This document shows positions 19,599-29,889 of a stretch of DNA of 30,778 bases, one piece after another. How positions within the stretch are numbered: position 1 is the first letter of the stretch; every line of letters starts with the position of its first letter. The stretch is from Scleroderma bovista (taxonomy: Eukaryota > Basidiomycota > Agaricomycetes > Boletales > Sclerodermataceae). Where the stretch lies: assembly GCA_037178675.1 (NCBI GenBank), contig JAYMGJ010000425.1, forward strand, positions 1-30,778, given 5' to 3'. Both the position numbers and the translations under genes were made by a program. The notes under the pieces were generated by a model. It did not search any database and was not told the origin of the DNA. It worked only from the letters and a program-made list of their open reading frames with translations.

Positions 19599-19805
19599 GT
19601 GTTTGAGACAGATATTGATTACTTTGACCTTCCTATTATTATACCTGTGGTTTGAGTTTTTTTCAGTGTAATGATCTTCCTGCATCTCTTAGTGATACAT
19701 TGTAGAAATGTGGTGTGCACAGTGAAGCTCTCACCTAATTCAGATTGCATGAAGGTATACAAATATGTATGGTCCTACATAAACTAAATAATAGGATCAT
19801 CAGCA

Positions 19806-20907
19806 ACCTAACAAATTTTCTGAAGGTCTGAAAAACTCTAATCATCTGAAAAAAGCTGGCATCAGTAGAGTGAATCTGATATTCTGAAAAGAACCAAAAT
19901 TCTGGTGTTCTGGCTCTCTGATGATCTGAAAGTCTGAAAACATCTGATATCAAAACTTTTCAGAAATTCTCAGACAGTTCAGACCATCAGAGGCCCAGAA
20001 GATCAGATTATCAGTGATTCTCAGAGCATCAGACAACCAGGCAGTAAGAAGAGCTAACTTCCAGACATTCTCAGTGATTTTCAGTGATTCTCAAACTGTT
20101 TCAGTGATTCTCAGATCATCAGGTAATCAGATATTCAGAATAGCAGAAATCAAGATTTCCAGATCTTTTGTACTTCAGACACTAAGGATATTGTCAGACT
20201 ATTTCATCTCATCAGACAGTCAGTCCATCAGGCCTCCAGATATTCTCTGATTATCTCAGAACAAAATTTCATCAGACAGTCAGAATAACAGACCTCCAAG
20301 GTCATTCAGATTATCAGAGAGTGAGTACATCAGACCCTTTGATATTTTCAGAATGTTTCAGATATTCTCTAATCATTAGATGATCAGATAGTCAGGAGAG
20401 CAGTTATTCAGTTCTTTTCAGACCACCAGATAGCAAGTACCTGAGGTTTTCAGATTGATTCAGAATATTTCAGATCATAAGGCAGTCAGAAACTTAGGAT
20501 AGTAGTCCACCAGTGGTTTCCAGTCCACCAGAACATTAGAACAAAAGTCTCCTAGTTGTTTTCAAATGATTAGGTAGTCAGAGACTCAGTATCACAGTCC
20601 CCCAGTTGTGCTCAGATCATCAGAACATTAGAAAAAATGTATCCTAGTTGTTCTCAGATTATCATGTAGTCAGAGACTCAGTATCCCAGTCCCCCAGTTG
20701 TTCTCAGACCATCAGAATATTAGAACACCAGTCCTCAGTTATTCTCAGATCATCATGTACTCAGAGGCTTTGTATAGTAGTTCTCCAGCTGTTCTCCGAT
20801 CATCAGATAGTCAGAGATTCTGTGTAATAGTCCCCCAATGTTTCTCAGACCATCAGAACATTAGAACACCAGTCCCCCAGTTGTTCTCATATGATCAGGT
20901 AGTCAGA
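19806..20907. repeat. TCTGA/TCAGA-rich degenerate repeat tract with a strand switch
   Basis: From 19806 to about 19955 the dominant word is TCTGA (TCTGAAGG, TCTGAAAA, TCTGATAT). From about 19960 on it becomes its complement TCAGA/ATCAG. From about 20500 the tract organises into degenerate units of roughly 90 bp, made of two related halves of about 45 bp. Each half has words like CAGTCCCCCAGTTGTTCTCAG and then ATCAGAACATTAGAA or GATCAGGTAGTCAGA. No coding potential is recognised. It starts within 10 bp of the end of the right duplication arm. Confidence 0.75.
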
Positions 20908-21153
20908 TCATCAGCAAAACAGCACTTTTCCCACCCCCATGTTACATGAGTGATTCAGTTTCTACACTCTAACCCAGTATGTAAAAGGCTTATTTTGGAT
21001 ACAAAGAAGGTTCAGTGAAACTTTTAGGTAAGGTCTATAGGCCAGTTTTTTTGTTCATTTTCTGTACAGCTCTGTATTACTGGGTACCTTTCTGTAAATT
21101 TCTGTAATTAGCTGTACAGACTCTACAGAGCAAAGGGTTGTTTTGCTGATAAT
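20908..21153. mobile_element. MITE-like insert with 12-bp terminal inverted repeats
   Basis: A segment of about 245 bp that interrupts the TCAGA unit exactly between AGTCAGA (ending at 20907) and ACTCAGTATCAC (starting at 21154), which are adjacent in intact units. Its ends carry ATCAGCAAAACA (20910-20921) and the exact complement TGTTTTGCTGAT (21139-21150), with weaker match continuing inward. Inside are two copies of the palindrome CTGTACAG (21062-21069 and 21112-21119). No protein is encoded and no clear target duplication is seen, so the superfamily is open. Confidence 0.5.
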
Positions 21154-21385
21154 ACTCAGTATCACAGTCCACCAATTGTTTTCAGATCATCAGGCAGTCA
21201 GAGGCTCAGTATTATAGCCCCCTGATACTTCCCAGACCATCAGGACATTAGAACATCAGTCCCACAGTTGTTCTCATATGATTAGGTAGTTAGAGACTCA
21301 GTATAGTAGTCCCCCAATTGTTCTCAGACTATCAGAACACTAGAATACCAGTCCCACAGTTGTTTTCACATGATCATCATCAGGA
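21154..21385. repeat. Continuation of the TCAGA-type repeat units
   Basis: Two further degenerate units (ACTCAGTATCACAGTCC, then CAGACCATCAGGACATTAGAA, then ACTCAGTATAGTAGTCCCCC) continue the array beyond the MITE-like insert. Confidence 0.65.
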
Positions 21386-21733
21386 AATTGAAGAGGCTCT
21401 GCTCAAACTTTATCTAACATTACCATACATTATCATTGTCCACATATGTATCCATATGCATCATTCTGATACACAACTGGATCATGTTAGTTACTGCCTG
21501 GGAGAGTTGTGAGTGATTGTCATTTGCATCCAGCATTATCAATTCTGTCAGATTGCTTGGCTTTATCAGATCAGCTCATCATTATCACAATAATGTGGCC
21601 AATCAGAAGTACATATATTGCTAAAAGTGATAAGACATATCTGTGGCTGTATTTGCTATGGCATTTGCTCAATACCCTCTTACTGGTACTCTGAATCAGA
21701 TATATCAACAATAATAATAATTGTTATAGTTCT
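21386..21733. other. Unassigned AT-rich sequence
   Basis: No convincing reading frame. Scattered TGATCA-type words and a run of ATAATAATAATTGTT near 21709-21724. Confidence 0.4.
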
Positions 21734-22310
21734 CAGCTCTCCAATACTTTCATATCTGACCAGCATTCACTTTCTTGATGGACTTTTCAAAATGGATGTT
21801 TACACTCTCTCAGACATTTGTGATCATGTCTAGCTGCAATTACAATGGAAAGGTGATATTGATCAGCCCACAAACCTTGTAAGCCCTGACCAGTGTCACA
21901 TTTGATGACACATCTTCTTAACTAGACCTGCACTCACTCACAGATATAAATGATCACAACTTAACAGTTGACACAGTTGATAAGCCCTGTCTTGCTGGCT
22001 ATTCAGAATATAGCTGGCATATTGGTGATCATGGTCAGCTCTCCAATGCTTTCATATCTGACCAGCATTCACTTTCTTGATGGACTTTTCAAAATGGATG
22101 TTTACACTCTCTCAGACATTTGTGATCATGTCTAGCTGCAATTACAATGGAAAGGTGATATTGATCAGCCTGCAAACCCTGTAAGCCCTGACCAGTGTCA
22201 CATTTGATGACACATCTTCTTAACTAGACCTGCACTCACTCACAGATATAAATGATTACCACTTAATAGTTGACACAGTTGATAAGCCCTCTCTTGCTGG
22301 CTATTCAGAA
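21734..22310. repeat. Direct tandem duplication, two copies of about 275 bp, period 302 bp
   Basis: Copy 1 is 21734-22008 and copy 2 is 22036-22310. Both begin CAGCTCTCCAAT and end GGCTATTCAGAA. Most stretches are identical, with a handful of substitutions (for example ACTTTC/GCTTTC and CACAAACC/TGCAAACC). A 27-bp unrelated spacer separates them. No protein is recognised in either copy. Confidence 0.9.
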
Positions 22311-23006
22311 CCCAGCTGTCTGTATGGATCATAATGGTACAGTTAGTCAGGCATGAACTATAATAAGTCTGTGACACATGTTACAACAATTGGAAGAGTT
22401 GTTCTAGTCTATACAGTTGATGGTTGTGAGAAGATATGATCCTCATGGTAAACATGATCAGCCATGTCATTACTATCAGTCTTGTAGGTCAGATCAAATG
22501 TGTCTGAAATATTGTGCTAGTCCAATCTGCACAACTGGTACTTGTGAGTGGATGTGATCCTAGTGATGGGCTTGCTCAGTTGTACAAATACCATCACAAT
22601 TGTGAGTATTGCCAGGATTACCTAGTGAAGTGATCAGATGATTCATTTGAACTGTTGTGTCATAATTGGGGTCATGAACAGATTCATTTGAATGATACTC
22701 TCTATCCCTTCTACAATCGCTACTTGCCTTGCCTATCCTGGAATTATGAGAAATGAGGTCCACATGGTCAATCTTTTGCATGCTGTACTTTATATTATTA
22801 TTGTACAACTGTTACACTGCTATCAATGTGACAGAGTAAGCCTGTACTGATAGAATTTGAAAGCCATCTATAGTTGTTCACAATATATCCATTCACTCTC
22901 TTAGCTGTAGGTTCACATGCTCCTAACAGAAGGAGAATCACGAATGGCATTGTCATATTATAGGATCACAATTAAATAAAGTGTAGTAGTGTATGCCAAA
23001 ACTCCA
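22311..23006. other. Unassigned intergenic sequence
   Basis: AT-rich, with further degenerate words shared with the duplicated block (TGTGATCC, CATGATCAGCC, ACAGTTGATG). It may be older decayed copies of the same repeat. The right end should hold the 3' flank of the minus-strand gene that stops at 23007. Confidence 0.4.
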
Positions 23007-24460
23007 TCAGCCAGAACCATCAATTGCATCTCTGTTCCTTTCATTGTACTCCGCACGTTTCTGACGAATCCTTGCGAGTGCACTGTTCTCCGACGGGATG
23101 CGTTCAACATCAGAATACAGTGGAAATACCTGACTATTCTCTTCATTAGCAATCAACGAATCATCTCATGGACAACTCACTGGTTCCACCAGGCCATCAG
23201 TTGGTCAACTTCACTCTTCTCCTCTGCGTCATCAAGTAACTCCAAGATACTGGTATAAAAACGTTCGGAATCTGTAACGAGGTCAGTGTGGGAAAATACC
23301 TGAGCCGAACTCAATGCAAAGCGCGCCTACAGAAAAATCAGCATGTTAGAAAATAACAATCACCCTCCATTTACCTGAGTAGCGACGTAGGCAAGAGATG
23401 CCTTCATCGTGGAACGCATTCCATGTATGCAAGCATTTCCGGAGCGCATCGCCTTGGGTTCCTGATCTACAGAGCTCGGTGATGTAAAAATATGTTTATA
23501 TGCCTTCATTAGTAAATCAGTTGCCATGAAACAAAACATCATGTGTCAATCAGGACTCACAGCTACGAGGAGACCACTACGAAAAAGACCGTTCCAAGGA
23601 TCCTCCGCATCATATGTATAATTGGCATACAAGAATGCTGGCCACTGATCTCCGGCCACTTGAATCTCGCCATTTGCAAGTTTAGTACGGGTCCTAGCAA
23701 CCATGTGCATGTAAAATAAGTAACATAGCTCATGAGAAATGAATGACTCACGTTATGTTGTTCCAATCAAGACCCGCAGGACACAAGAGGGCTCCAGTGC
23801 GGTCATGGTTGAAGCCGCGGCCAGACTTTACATTGCGGGGGATGTGGGGGGTCAGCAATTGGCCTTTCGGAGTAATCCAGTCGACAATTGCACCCTTCAT
23901 CCCCTTGGTGTCATCGGCCCTAGCACCGTTAGAACCCTTCTGGATCTATTAGTACATAATAAGTCAGTTCTCGACGTATATGGATCATTTTGTGAAAAAA
24001 GACACCAGATCGGCTATCACGATCACCTCTTCCTCTGAGGAAGCCATGAGTCGATTCTCGAGACCGGGTACCGATCGAAGGAGCTCTCGGAAAACAGATC
24101 GTTCCTTCCGTTGGCTGCAACTCGAGTGATAAGAAATCTGAAAAAAAAATGTGGTGCCAAACAACGTACGCAGCTGTCAAGCTCTCATCTTCTTGGGAAT
24201 CGTCACACATGGCTTGAAGGCCATTCGTGATGAGCGCCTGCACGTTGCAGAACGCATGGACAGCCCTGCCTAAGTGCCGCCCATGATGAACTAAAGGGTC
24301 CTGAGAACTTCTTTTTCATGGGTTAGCTCACAAGCAAGTTAAATTTTAGCACCGCGATGCACGGTTTTTTCCTGGGACCCGACTGCAAAGCATTAGAGCA
24401 CGTACGTTTTCTACCAGCGGACGTAGAGAGGGAGTCATTCTCGGTGGTGGACGTAGACAT
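23007..24460 (-). CDS. DUF6698-like basidiomycete protein, eight exons, apparently intact
   Basis: Function unknown. The family is common in agaricomycetes. Exons inferred (descending): 24460-24332, 24300-24170, 24114-24006, 23945-23752, 23693-23561, 23503-23375, 23326-23181, 23133-23007. Phases all agree, giving about 365 residues. Start is MSTSTTEND at 24460, with a Ser/Thr then Arg/Lys-rich leader (GRKRT, GPRKKP) that could be a nuclear signal. The core reads DPLVHHGRHLGR, LITNGL, VPGLENRLMASSEEE, ADDTKGMKGAIVDWITP, RGFNHDRTGALLCPAGLDW, GDQWPAFLYANY, EDPWNGLFRSGLLV, AYKHIFTSPSS, AYVATQ, ARFALSS, DSERFY and MAWWN, then a charged tail RIRQKRAEYNERNRD. Introns 2-7 are 47-60 nt with good splice sites. 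Intron 1 is only 31 nt as drawn; an alternative donor at 24352 gives 52 nt and a protein shorter by seven residues. An upstream in-frame ATG at 24505 is a less likely start. No lesion found. Confidence 0.8.
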
Positions 24461-24902
24461 TGAGCTGCAGCTGCAATCGCGGATGAGAAGGGGACGGGGA
24501 CACAAGGAAGAGAGCTCTCTGATCTCAGCCTTTAAAGTTAATGTTGTCGACCTACCAAGTGAAGCAACACTTGCATTCTCGCCCCTTAGCAGTCGAACTA
24601 TTTAGATGGAAATTGAAGGCTTCAACGCTCACGGCGGGCAACAACGGCGTACTATCAAATGGCAAGTGTACCCATGGAATCCACAATATTTGAGGGTATG
24701 TGAAATTCCTTTGAGCTGCCTGCTGATAGCGTGCTTACTAGTAGTAGTGGATACTGTCACCTCAGCTCGGGCTCCTGCACTGGGCACAGCTGCCGTCAAA
24801 TGTGAGAGGTTCAGTGTTCCTATGGCTCAAACCAGAAGTGAGTACTAGTATCTGTTCTATTGTACAAACCACAAAGTAGGAATCATCTGACCGGACATAG
24901 GC
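24461..24902. other. Intergenic region between divergent genes
   Basis: Lies between the minus-strand DUF6698-like gene and the plus-strand reading frame at 24903, so it probably contains both promoters. A short plus-strand frame starting at 24606 (MEIEGFNAHGG) is Arg/Trp-rich for its first 30 codons and might be an exon, but no partner is identified. Confidence 0.35.
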
Positions 24903-25205
24903 ATGAGCGCAGAACAACGTCGACGCAGCCAAAAACGCCAAAGTGAATCCGAGTCTCAGGATAGCAGTGACCGAAAACGCCCCCGTCTCGAAGGAGATAC
25001 CTTAACATCACAGTTTGAAGCGCTAACTTTCCTTGCTCAAGAAATACAAGATATGGGAGTTCAATTGGGACGAGTAGCAACAGATGTTGCAGCGACACAG
25101 GAATTGGTTAGAGGTCTTGTCGCTACCCCTCAGGCTCCGTGCAGGATATGTTGTGCATGTGAGGAGAGGTCAATTTACAGCGACCATGAATCTCAACTCC
25201 CTTAA
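24903..25205 (+). CDS. Small hypothetical coiled-coil protein
   Basis: Open frame of 100 codons that is not recognised. It begins MSAEQRRRSQKRQ, followed by a Ser/Glu-rich stretch and a basic RKRPRLEGD that looks like a nuclear signal. A predicted amphipathic helix follows (FEALTFLAQEIQDMGVQLG, then VATDVAATQELVRGLVA), and a Cys-rich end CRICCACEE. The composition (charged leader plus heptad-like region) is more protein-like than the surrounding frames. It could be the first exon of a longer gene. Confidence 0.4.
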   Translation: MSAEQRRRSQKRQSESESQDSSDRKRPRLEGDTLTSQFEALTFLAQEIQDMGVQLGRVATDVAATQELVRGLVATPQAPCRICCACEERSIYSDHESQLP

Positions 25206-28200
25206 AATATAGTACATTTACATTTGTTGGCCTTTTTATACATGTAATATTTACCGGTACGAAGGCACGGAAGCATGGTCACAACCCATTGCTAGACATG
25301 TACTAGCAACTTTGATATGAAAGTTCGAATGACGTTGCGGTTGGCCAGGGAAAACGTTGGGTGTGTCGAAGTCAATGGTCATGCCAGTTAGTAATTGGCG
25401 ATGCAGAAAGCACGGCAAAACACACGTATGGGCACAACTGCCGGGATGACAGACACGTACCAAACACTTCGAGGTTCAAGGTCCCGTGCTGACTTGGATT
25501 TGATCTTGTATATCACAGTAGGGTCATTGTGAGGGTGGCGGTAAGAAATGAGTGTCGTGATTGGGACCTTGTTAAGTCAGGTGGGCAGTCTTGTGCGAGG
25601 TGTTTTTTAAAGATGGATTGCTTGAGGTGCGAATGCGTTGAGAGGTCGTCTGGTGGATCCTTGAGTCCAGGCCATTACTACTACAAGAGCGTCGATGCGT
25701 CGCTTGTGACCTCTTCAGTCAGGCCTGTGACATTGAGTTGTGTGGAGCCTGGTCTCGGGAGTTCGATTGAACATAGGGATTGAAGGTGAGTGAAAGATTT
25801 TCAAGGAGAAAAGACCCGTCCTGGTAATTCTTGTGAGTAGAGTGGAGCGGCAAGTTCATCAGAACAGACCTTGCAGGGTAGTACCAATACTTTCAATACA
25901 GCTGGTATTACCCAACAATTTCTTCTTTGCTGAGCAAGGGTATTGGCAGATGTAAAATATAAGTGCCCTATGCAGCAGTCTGTAGGCTGGTCTACGAAGC
26001 TTACAAACATGAATTTCATCACCACACAAGTGACAGAACTATATCTGTGGTTGACACTACTTACAAGTCAGGAGTGTAGTAGCTGTCAGACTCCTGGATG
26101 ATGCTAGACCACCTCCAGTCCCATCTACAATCAGTTAGAGGCTTGTTGCTTTTAATTTCCTTCTAAACCTGTAAAGACTCACATATATTCATATAGACAG
26201 TACTGTTACCTGCGTGGAACCCGCACGCAAGTGGGCAATGTGACAGTGCTCGAACCAAACTCGAACTCCAGATAGAGATTCGCAGCAGGGTTCCGGGTCA
26301 TACAGTACTTGAAGTCTTTGATCTATGTCATGTGGTCCTGAGGTATCGATAGAGCGGTAAAACACAAACGACCGCAAGTTCACGCATCACCTCTGAAGCT
26401 AAGGCTATCGTCGAGGATGGCAGGGTCTACAGTAGGTTTCTATTTCACAAACCAATGAAATCAGATTTTTGATCGTACCTTCCGGTTATCATATCTGAAC
26501 GGTCAGCACCATGGTGAGCTCTCAGTATGTTGAGATCTGCTCAATTGAATGCTAGTTTGGGACCTATCCTCTGTGTCATTTACAGCCATGAGACGTGAAA
26601 CCAGGAACTGCGCTCACGGTTTCCTACAACCCCTTGTGTTTGTCGGAGTTGCGAACTTTGATGAGGAAGGCGCTCTGACGCGACACCTTCAAATCTACAA
26701 TTTGTCTCCATGCCAAACTTGAACAAATCTTTGGCAAATCCGACCTTAGTAACCAGAGCTGTGAAAAAAACATACCTTATAAAGTAAGTCCAATCCAAAC
26801 TCCGATAAGTCGCCAGAGTCCCTGCCATTCCATGTAACAAAATGGAATCACATTCGGAGTCCATTCTGGTGAATGTGATTCAACACGTGCATCAAGATGG
26901 ATTTAGAGCCAAAACGTGGTGGCTGCTTGCACCCAGTGCGGAGTCCTGTGTGAAGTGTGGCACAGCATGATCCGATAAGGCTCCCAGTCACGATTATAAA
27001 TGAGAAGGGCAACGTCTCACGATCTTCCGCCAACGTCGCCCACACTTGGAATTCATCTATGGCATCCACCACACAAACAAGGAGATGTGTTCTGCATCAT
27101 AAATCTGACCCACTGTGTTTCGAGCATTCTCCTGTGTCAACAGAGTGTTCTGCTGCTTAGACTCGACCGCGCACGCGAGATACCATAAGATTCACCGAGG
27201 ATGAGGACAGCAGCAGGGGACATATCATCCAAACGTCAAGACCTACACTGGTGCACTCACCCATCATGTTTGTGTCATTGAGGCGGGTATCATGCGTACC
27301 CTGTGGAATGCCCAGAGACGCAGGTGATATGTGGGCCATACATGGAGGGTTAGGCGAATAAAGGGATGGGGTGCACCTTCTGACGAGATAAAGTTGACCG
27401 TGAACTTGAGCTGTGGAATTTGTAGATGAATGGCGAGCTTTCCCTGCGGACGAGTGGGCCTATCGGAAGAATCACTCACCCCAGTCGATGGACACCTTCG
27501 AACACCTTCTAGGCTAAGTACAATGATGTTGGGCAGTTGCGGTGCTCCTGGACTCGTGCCAAAGCTGAAATGAAATTTGAAAACCCAACTCTGCAGCGTG
27601 TAAAGCACCAGGTTGCAAACAGGCTGTAACAGACCGGTCCGCATGGATAGAGTTGACGAAGTGCTTGATAGTCCTGGAACGCTTGTAGCGTCCAGGAATA
27701 CAGCTGAACCTACCCACGATCGGACATTTGCAAAGCTTTGAAGTAGATGCTGAGTCGCTGACAAACAACCTCCCTTTCCCACGCACGCTGCCGCTCAACG
27801 TGTGCGACGGCGTTGCACATGTCTCCCGATGCCCCGCCTCACACAACATTCCCACACAGCCTCTGTTGACAAAAATTTGCTTTTCCTGCCAATCCCGTTC
27901 GTCTTCCTGGCGCAAGGGTTCGCATGGATGGACAGAGAATACGACAATTGGATGTAAAATTCGACCTTGTAAGATTATGCATTATGGATGATTGTCGCAG
28001 AACGACGACATTGAAATGGATGAAGCGGTGTGTATCATATAAGTAGCGGTGTATTTGTGTGGTGTTTGTATTTGTTGTAACACGGGGTACAAAGTGTATA
28101 TGTAGTTTATGAGGATATGATCGTCAGCATGTACGTCACAACTGCTGTGGATGACATCACATGCCAGACTGCAGACTGCACAGAGGCGAAGATGAACTCA

Positions 28201-28288
28201 ATGCGTTGAGAGCATGGACGGCATGAGAAGAGACGGAAAGAACGTAGCATGAAGTTGACCATCGACACAGCTCACAGCCCTCACAGCC
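25206..28288. other. Three kilobases without an assignable gene
   Basis: Only short frames, none recognised with confidence. On the minus strand, 26189-26383 encodes DIDQRLQVLYDPEPCC and WFEHCH, followed by a possible donor (CAG/GTAACA), so it may be an exon of a decayed gene. 26848-27072 (minus) reads VDAIDE and later TLPFSFIIVTGS, a weak echo of a STAND NTPase Walker B/sensor region, but with no P-loop found nearby. 27264-27915 has overlapping minus frames with no family resemblance. No repeats of note. Confidence 0.35.
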
Positions 28289-28393
28289 CAGCATATCTTG
28301 CAGCCAACGAAGTGATCGCACTGAGGCGAAGACAACGACGATGCGCAGCCACTTGAAGATGACAAAGATGGTCCCGTGCAGGAGGAACCCCCT
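28289..28393 (-). repeat. 105-bp inverted repeat, left copy
   Basis: Reverse complement matches 29890-29994 with few mismatches (for example GCGCATCGTCGTTGTC against GTGCATCGTCGTCGTC). Homology stops abruptly on both sides. The function is unknown. Confidence 0.85.
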
Positions 28394-28773
28394 CATCAGC
28401 AAGACTCTCTTCGAAGAGGAAGATAGTCGTTCCTCTAGGAGACATACTAACTGATTGCCAGTTCCTATGTACCAGAGTACCTTGACTGTCACAACAAATA
28501 TAGATCAGGTTTCGGCCTGCTGCCTCCCCTACTTGCATGCAAGCAAGGTTCATGCCAGCAGTTCCGTATGGGCTTATGATTATCGTCAAGTCACTGGTGG
28601 TCATAGTAGTACTAGTAATGGCAAAAGCTCCCGAGTGCACAAACAAATACAGTCTGACGTGTACAGTATTTGTACACAAATATCAAGCCCTGCAAGTAAG
28701 AATGGCCCTATTTAGTGGGCCAACGTATCATGACAAGCATGAAGGAGCGAACATTCATCCAAGGTGGCAGAAG
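28394..28773. other. Unassigned sequence between the inverted repeat and the hypothetical gene
   Basis: No gene or repeat recognised. It should contain the 3' flank of the minus-strand frame that ends at 28774. Confidence 0.35.
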
Positions 28774-29354
28774 TTACGAATAAACAGAACCTTCCTGAGT
28801 AGGTCTGATGCAAGAAGGCCGTACTAGACGAGATGAGAGAGGACGAATGACTATCTGTCCTACTCTCAGAAGATAGAGGGCATCTGGATGAGAAGGATTT
28901 AGTGTGGATAAAAAGCGTGCATGAGCACCCTCGATGGACTCCTTGGAAAGATGTTCTGCGATTGACTCTTCAATCTCTTCGAGTGACTTCTGAGCCTTCA
29001 GCAAATTCTCCATGGCCGCTTTCTTGGCCAACAATGCAGTAGACCAACCACGGCCCTGCTGGGCAGCTTGATGCAAGTACTCAGGCCTCCCCTGAAAGCT
29101 AAGAGTAAGCAAACACAAACAGGTAGAGAAGATTGTGACATGCATACCAAGTGATTATCCATCCTAGCAAGTGGGGCAGCTGACTCAACGACCACAGAAC
29201 TGGGTGAGGAAGATGAGGAAGAAGCAGAGGAGGAAGGTAACAATGGGGAAGAAGGTGGGGAGTCGGAGCCCTTTGAGAATCCCACCAGATGTTCAAGGGC
29301 CACAAAGTCTGAGAATATCTCTGTGGCCAGTGGCAAAGACAACGACAACGACAA
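28774..29354 (-). CDS. Hypothetical protein, two exons visible, 5' end uncertain
   Basis: Exon A 29354-29148 and exon B 29091-28774 are joined by a 56-nt intron (GTATGC...TTTCAG) in phase 0, ending in a stop at 28774-28776. Visible product: EIFSDFVALEHLVGF, a Pro/Ser run, PLARMDNHL, then GRPEYLHQAAQQGRGWSTAL, a helical EKS-type stretch (ENLLKAQKSLEEIEESIAEH) and LNPSHPDALYLLRVGQIV. The helical half is convincingly protein-like. There is no ATG in frame upstream of the Pro/Ser run, and upstream the frame enters a minisatellite, so either an earlier exon is missing or translation starts at MDNHL near 29162. Family not recognised. Confidence 0.5.
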
Positions 29355-29640
29355 CTCCGTGCCAGCACGGCAGAAGTGACGACGTTGACGCCACGATGCC
29401 CATGGCCAATGCCACGGCGAAGATGACGGTTACGGCTTCAATTCCGTGCCAGCACGGCGGAGGTGACGACGTCGACGCCATGACACCCATGGCCAATGCC
29501 ACGGCAAAGACGACAGTGATGGTGTCAACCCCGTGCCAGTACGACGGAGGTGATGACGTCGACGCCATGACCATGGCCAATGCCATGAAGATGATGACAA
29601 TGACATCATCTCTGTGCACACGGCAAAGAGATGACCCCAT
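29340..29640. repeat. 87-bp minisatellite, about 3.3 units
   Basis: Units are marked by CCGTGCCAGCACGGC at 29357, 29444 and (variant) 29531, a constant spacing of 87 bp. Each unit also has GACGACGTCGACGCCATGA and CATGGCCAATGCCACGGC. The period equals 29 codons, so open frames pass through it on both strands. The last unit is degraded. Confidence 0.85.
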
Positions 29641-29889
29641 GCCAGCACGTCATTGACGACGACGATGACACCGTCCGGCGACTATATCTGATTGGAAGAA
29701 AAGTGCAGGGGTGTTGAATGTCATTCATTTAGGTCAGTCTTTGTTTTTGAGGCAGCATTAGTGGGTGGGAGAAATTTTTGAACATACCCAATGTGTTTCG
29801 ATTTCCCTCCCCCTCATCAATGCTGATCACAAACAAAGACCTTCGTAGTAATCACACATCTACTACATTATCATGATAAAGCCGGCGGC
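29641..29889. other. Unassigned sequence
   Basis: Short stretch between the minisatellite and the second inverted-repeat copy. Nothing recognised. Confidence 0.35.

Larger units (their letters stand above)
14243..19797 (+). repeat. Right arm of the large inverted duplication
   Basis: Mirror copy of 1521-7022. It contains the right NACHT-WD40 gene with the same introns, about 200 bp of homologous 3' flank and a more diverged 5' flank. The left-end homology is traceable through GTCGTGCTGGTCCAGTTGG (14243-14261) and then continues at 14639 on the other side of a SINE-like insertion. The arm was therefore interrupted, and the left arm keeps the empty site. Confidence 0.88.

Noticed and set aside
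26848..27072. Possible third NACHT fragment (VDAIDE, TLPFSFIIVTGS)
   Set aside because: Only a short Walker B/sensor-like echo. No P-loop, N-terminal helices or WD40 sequence nearby, so too weak to call.
29171..29656. 161-codon plus-strand frame through the minisatellite
   Set aside because: Its second half is translated minisatellite and its first half is antisense to the better-supported minus-strand exon.
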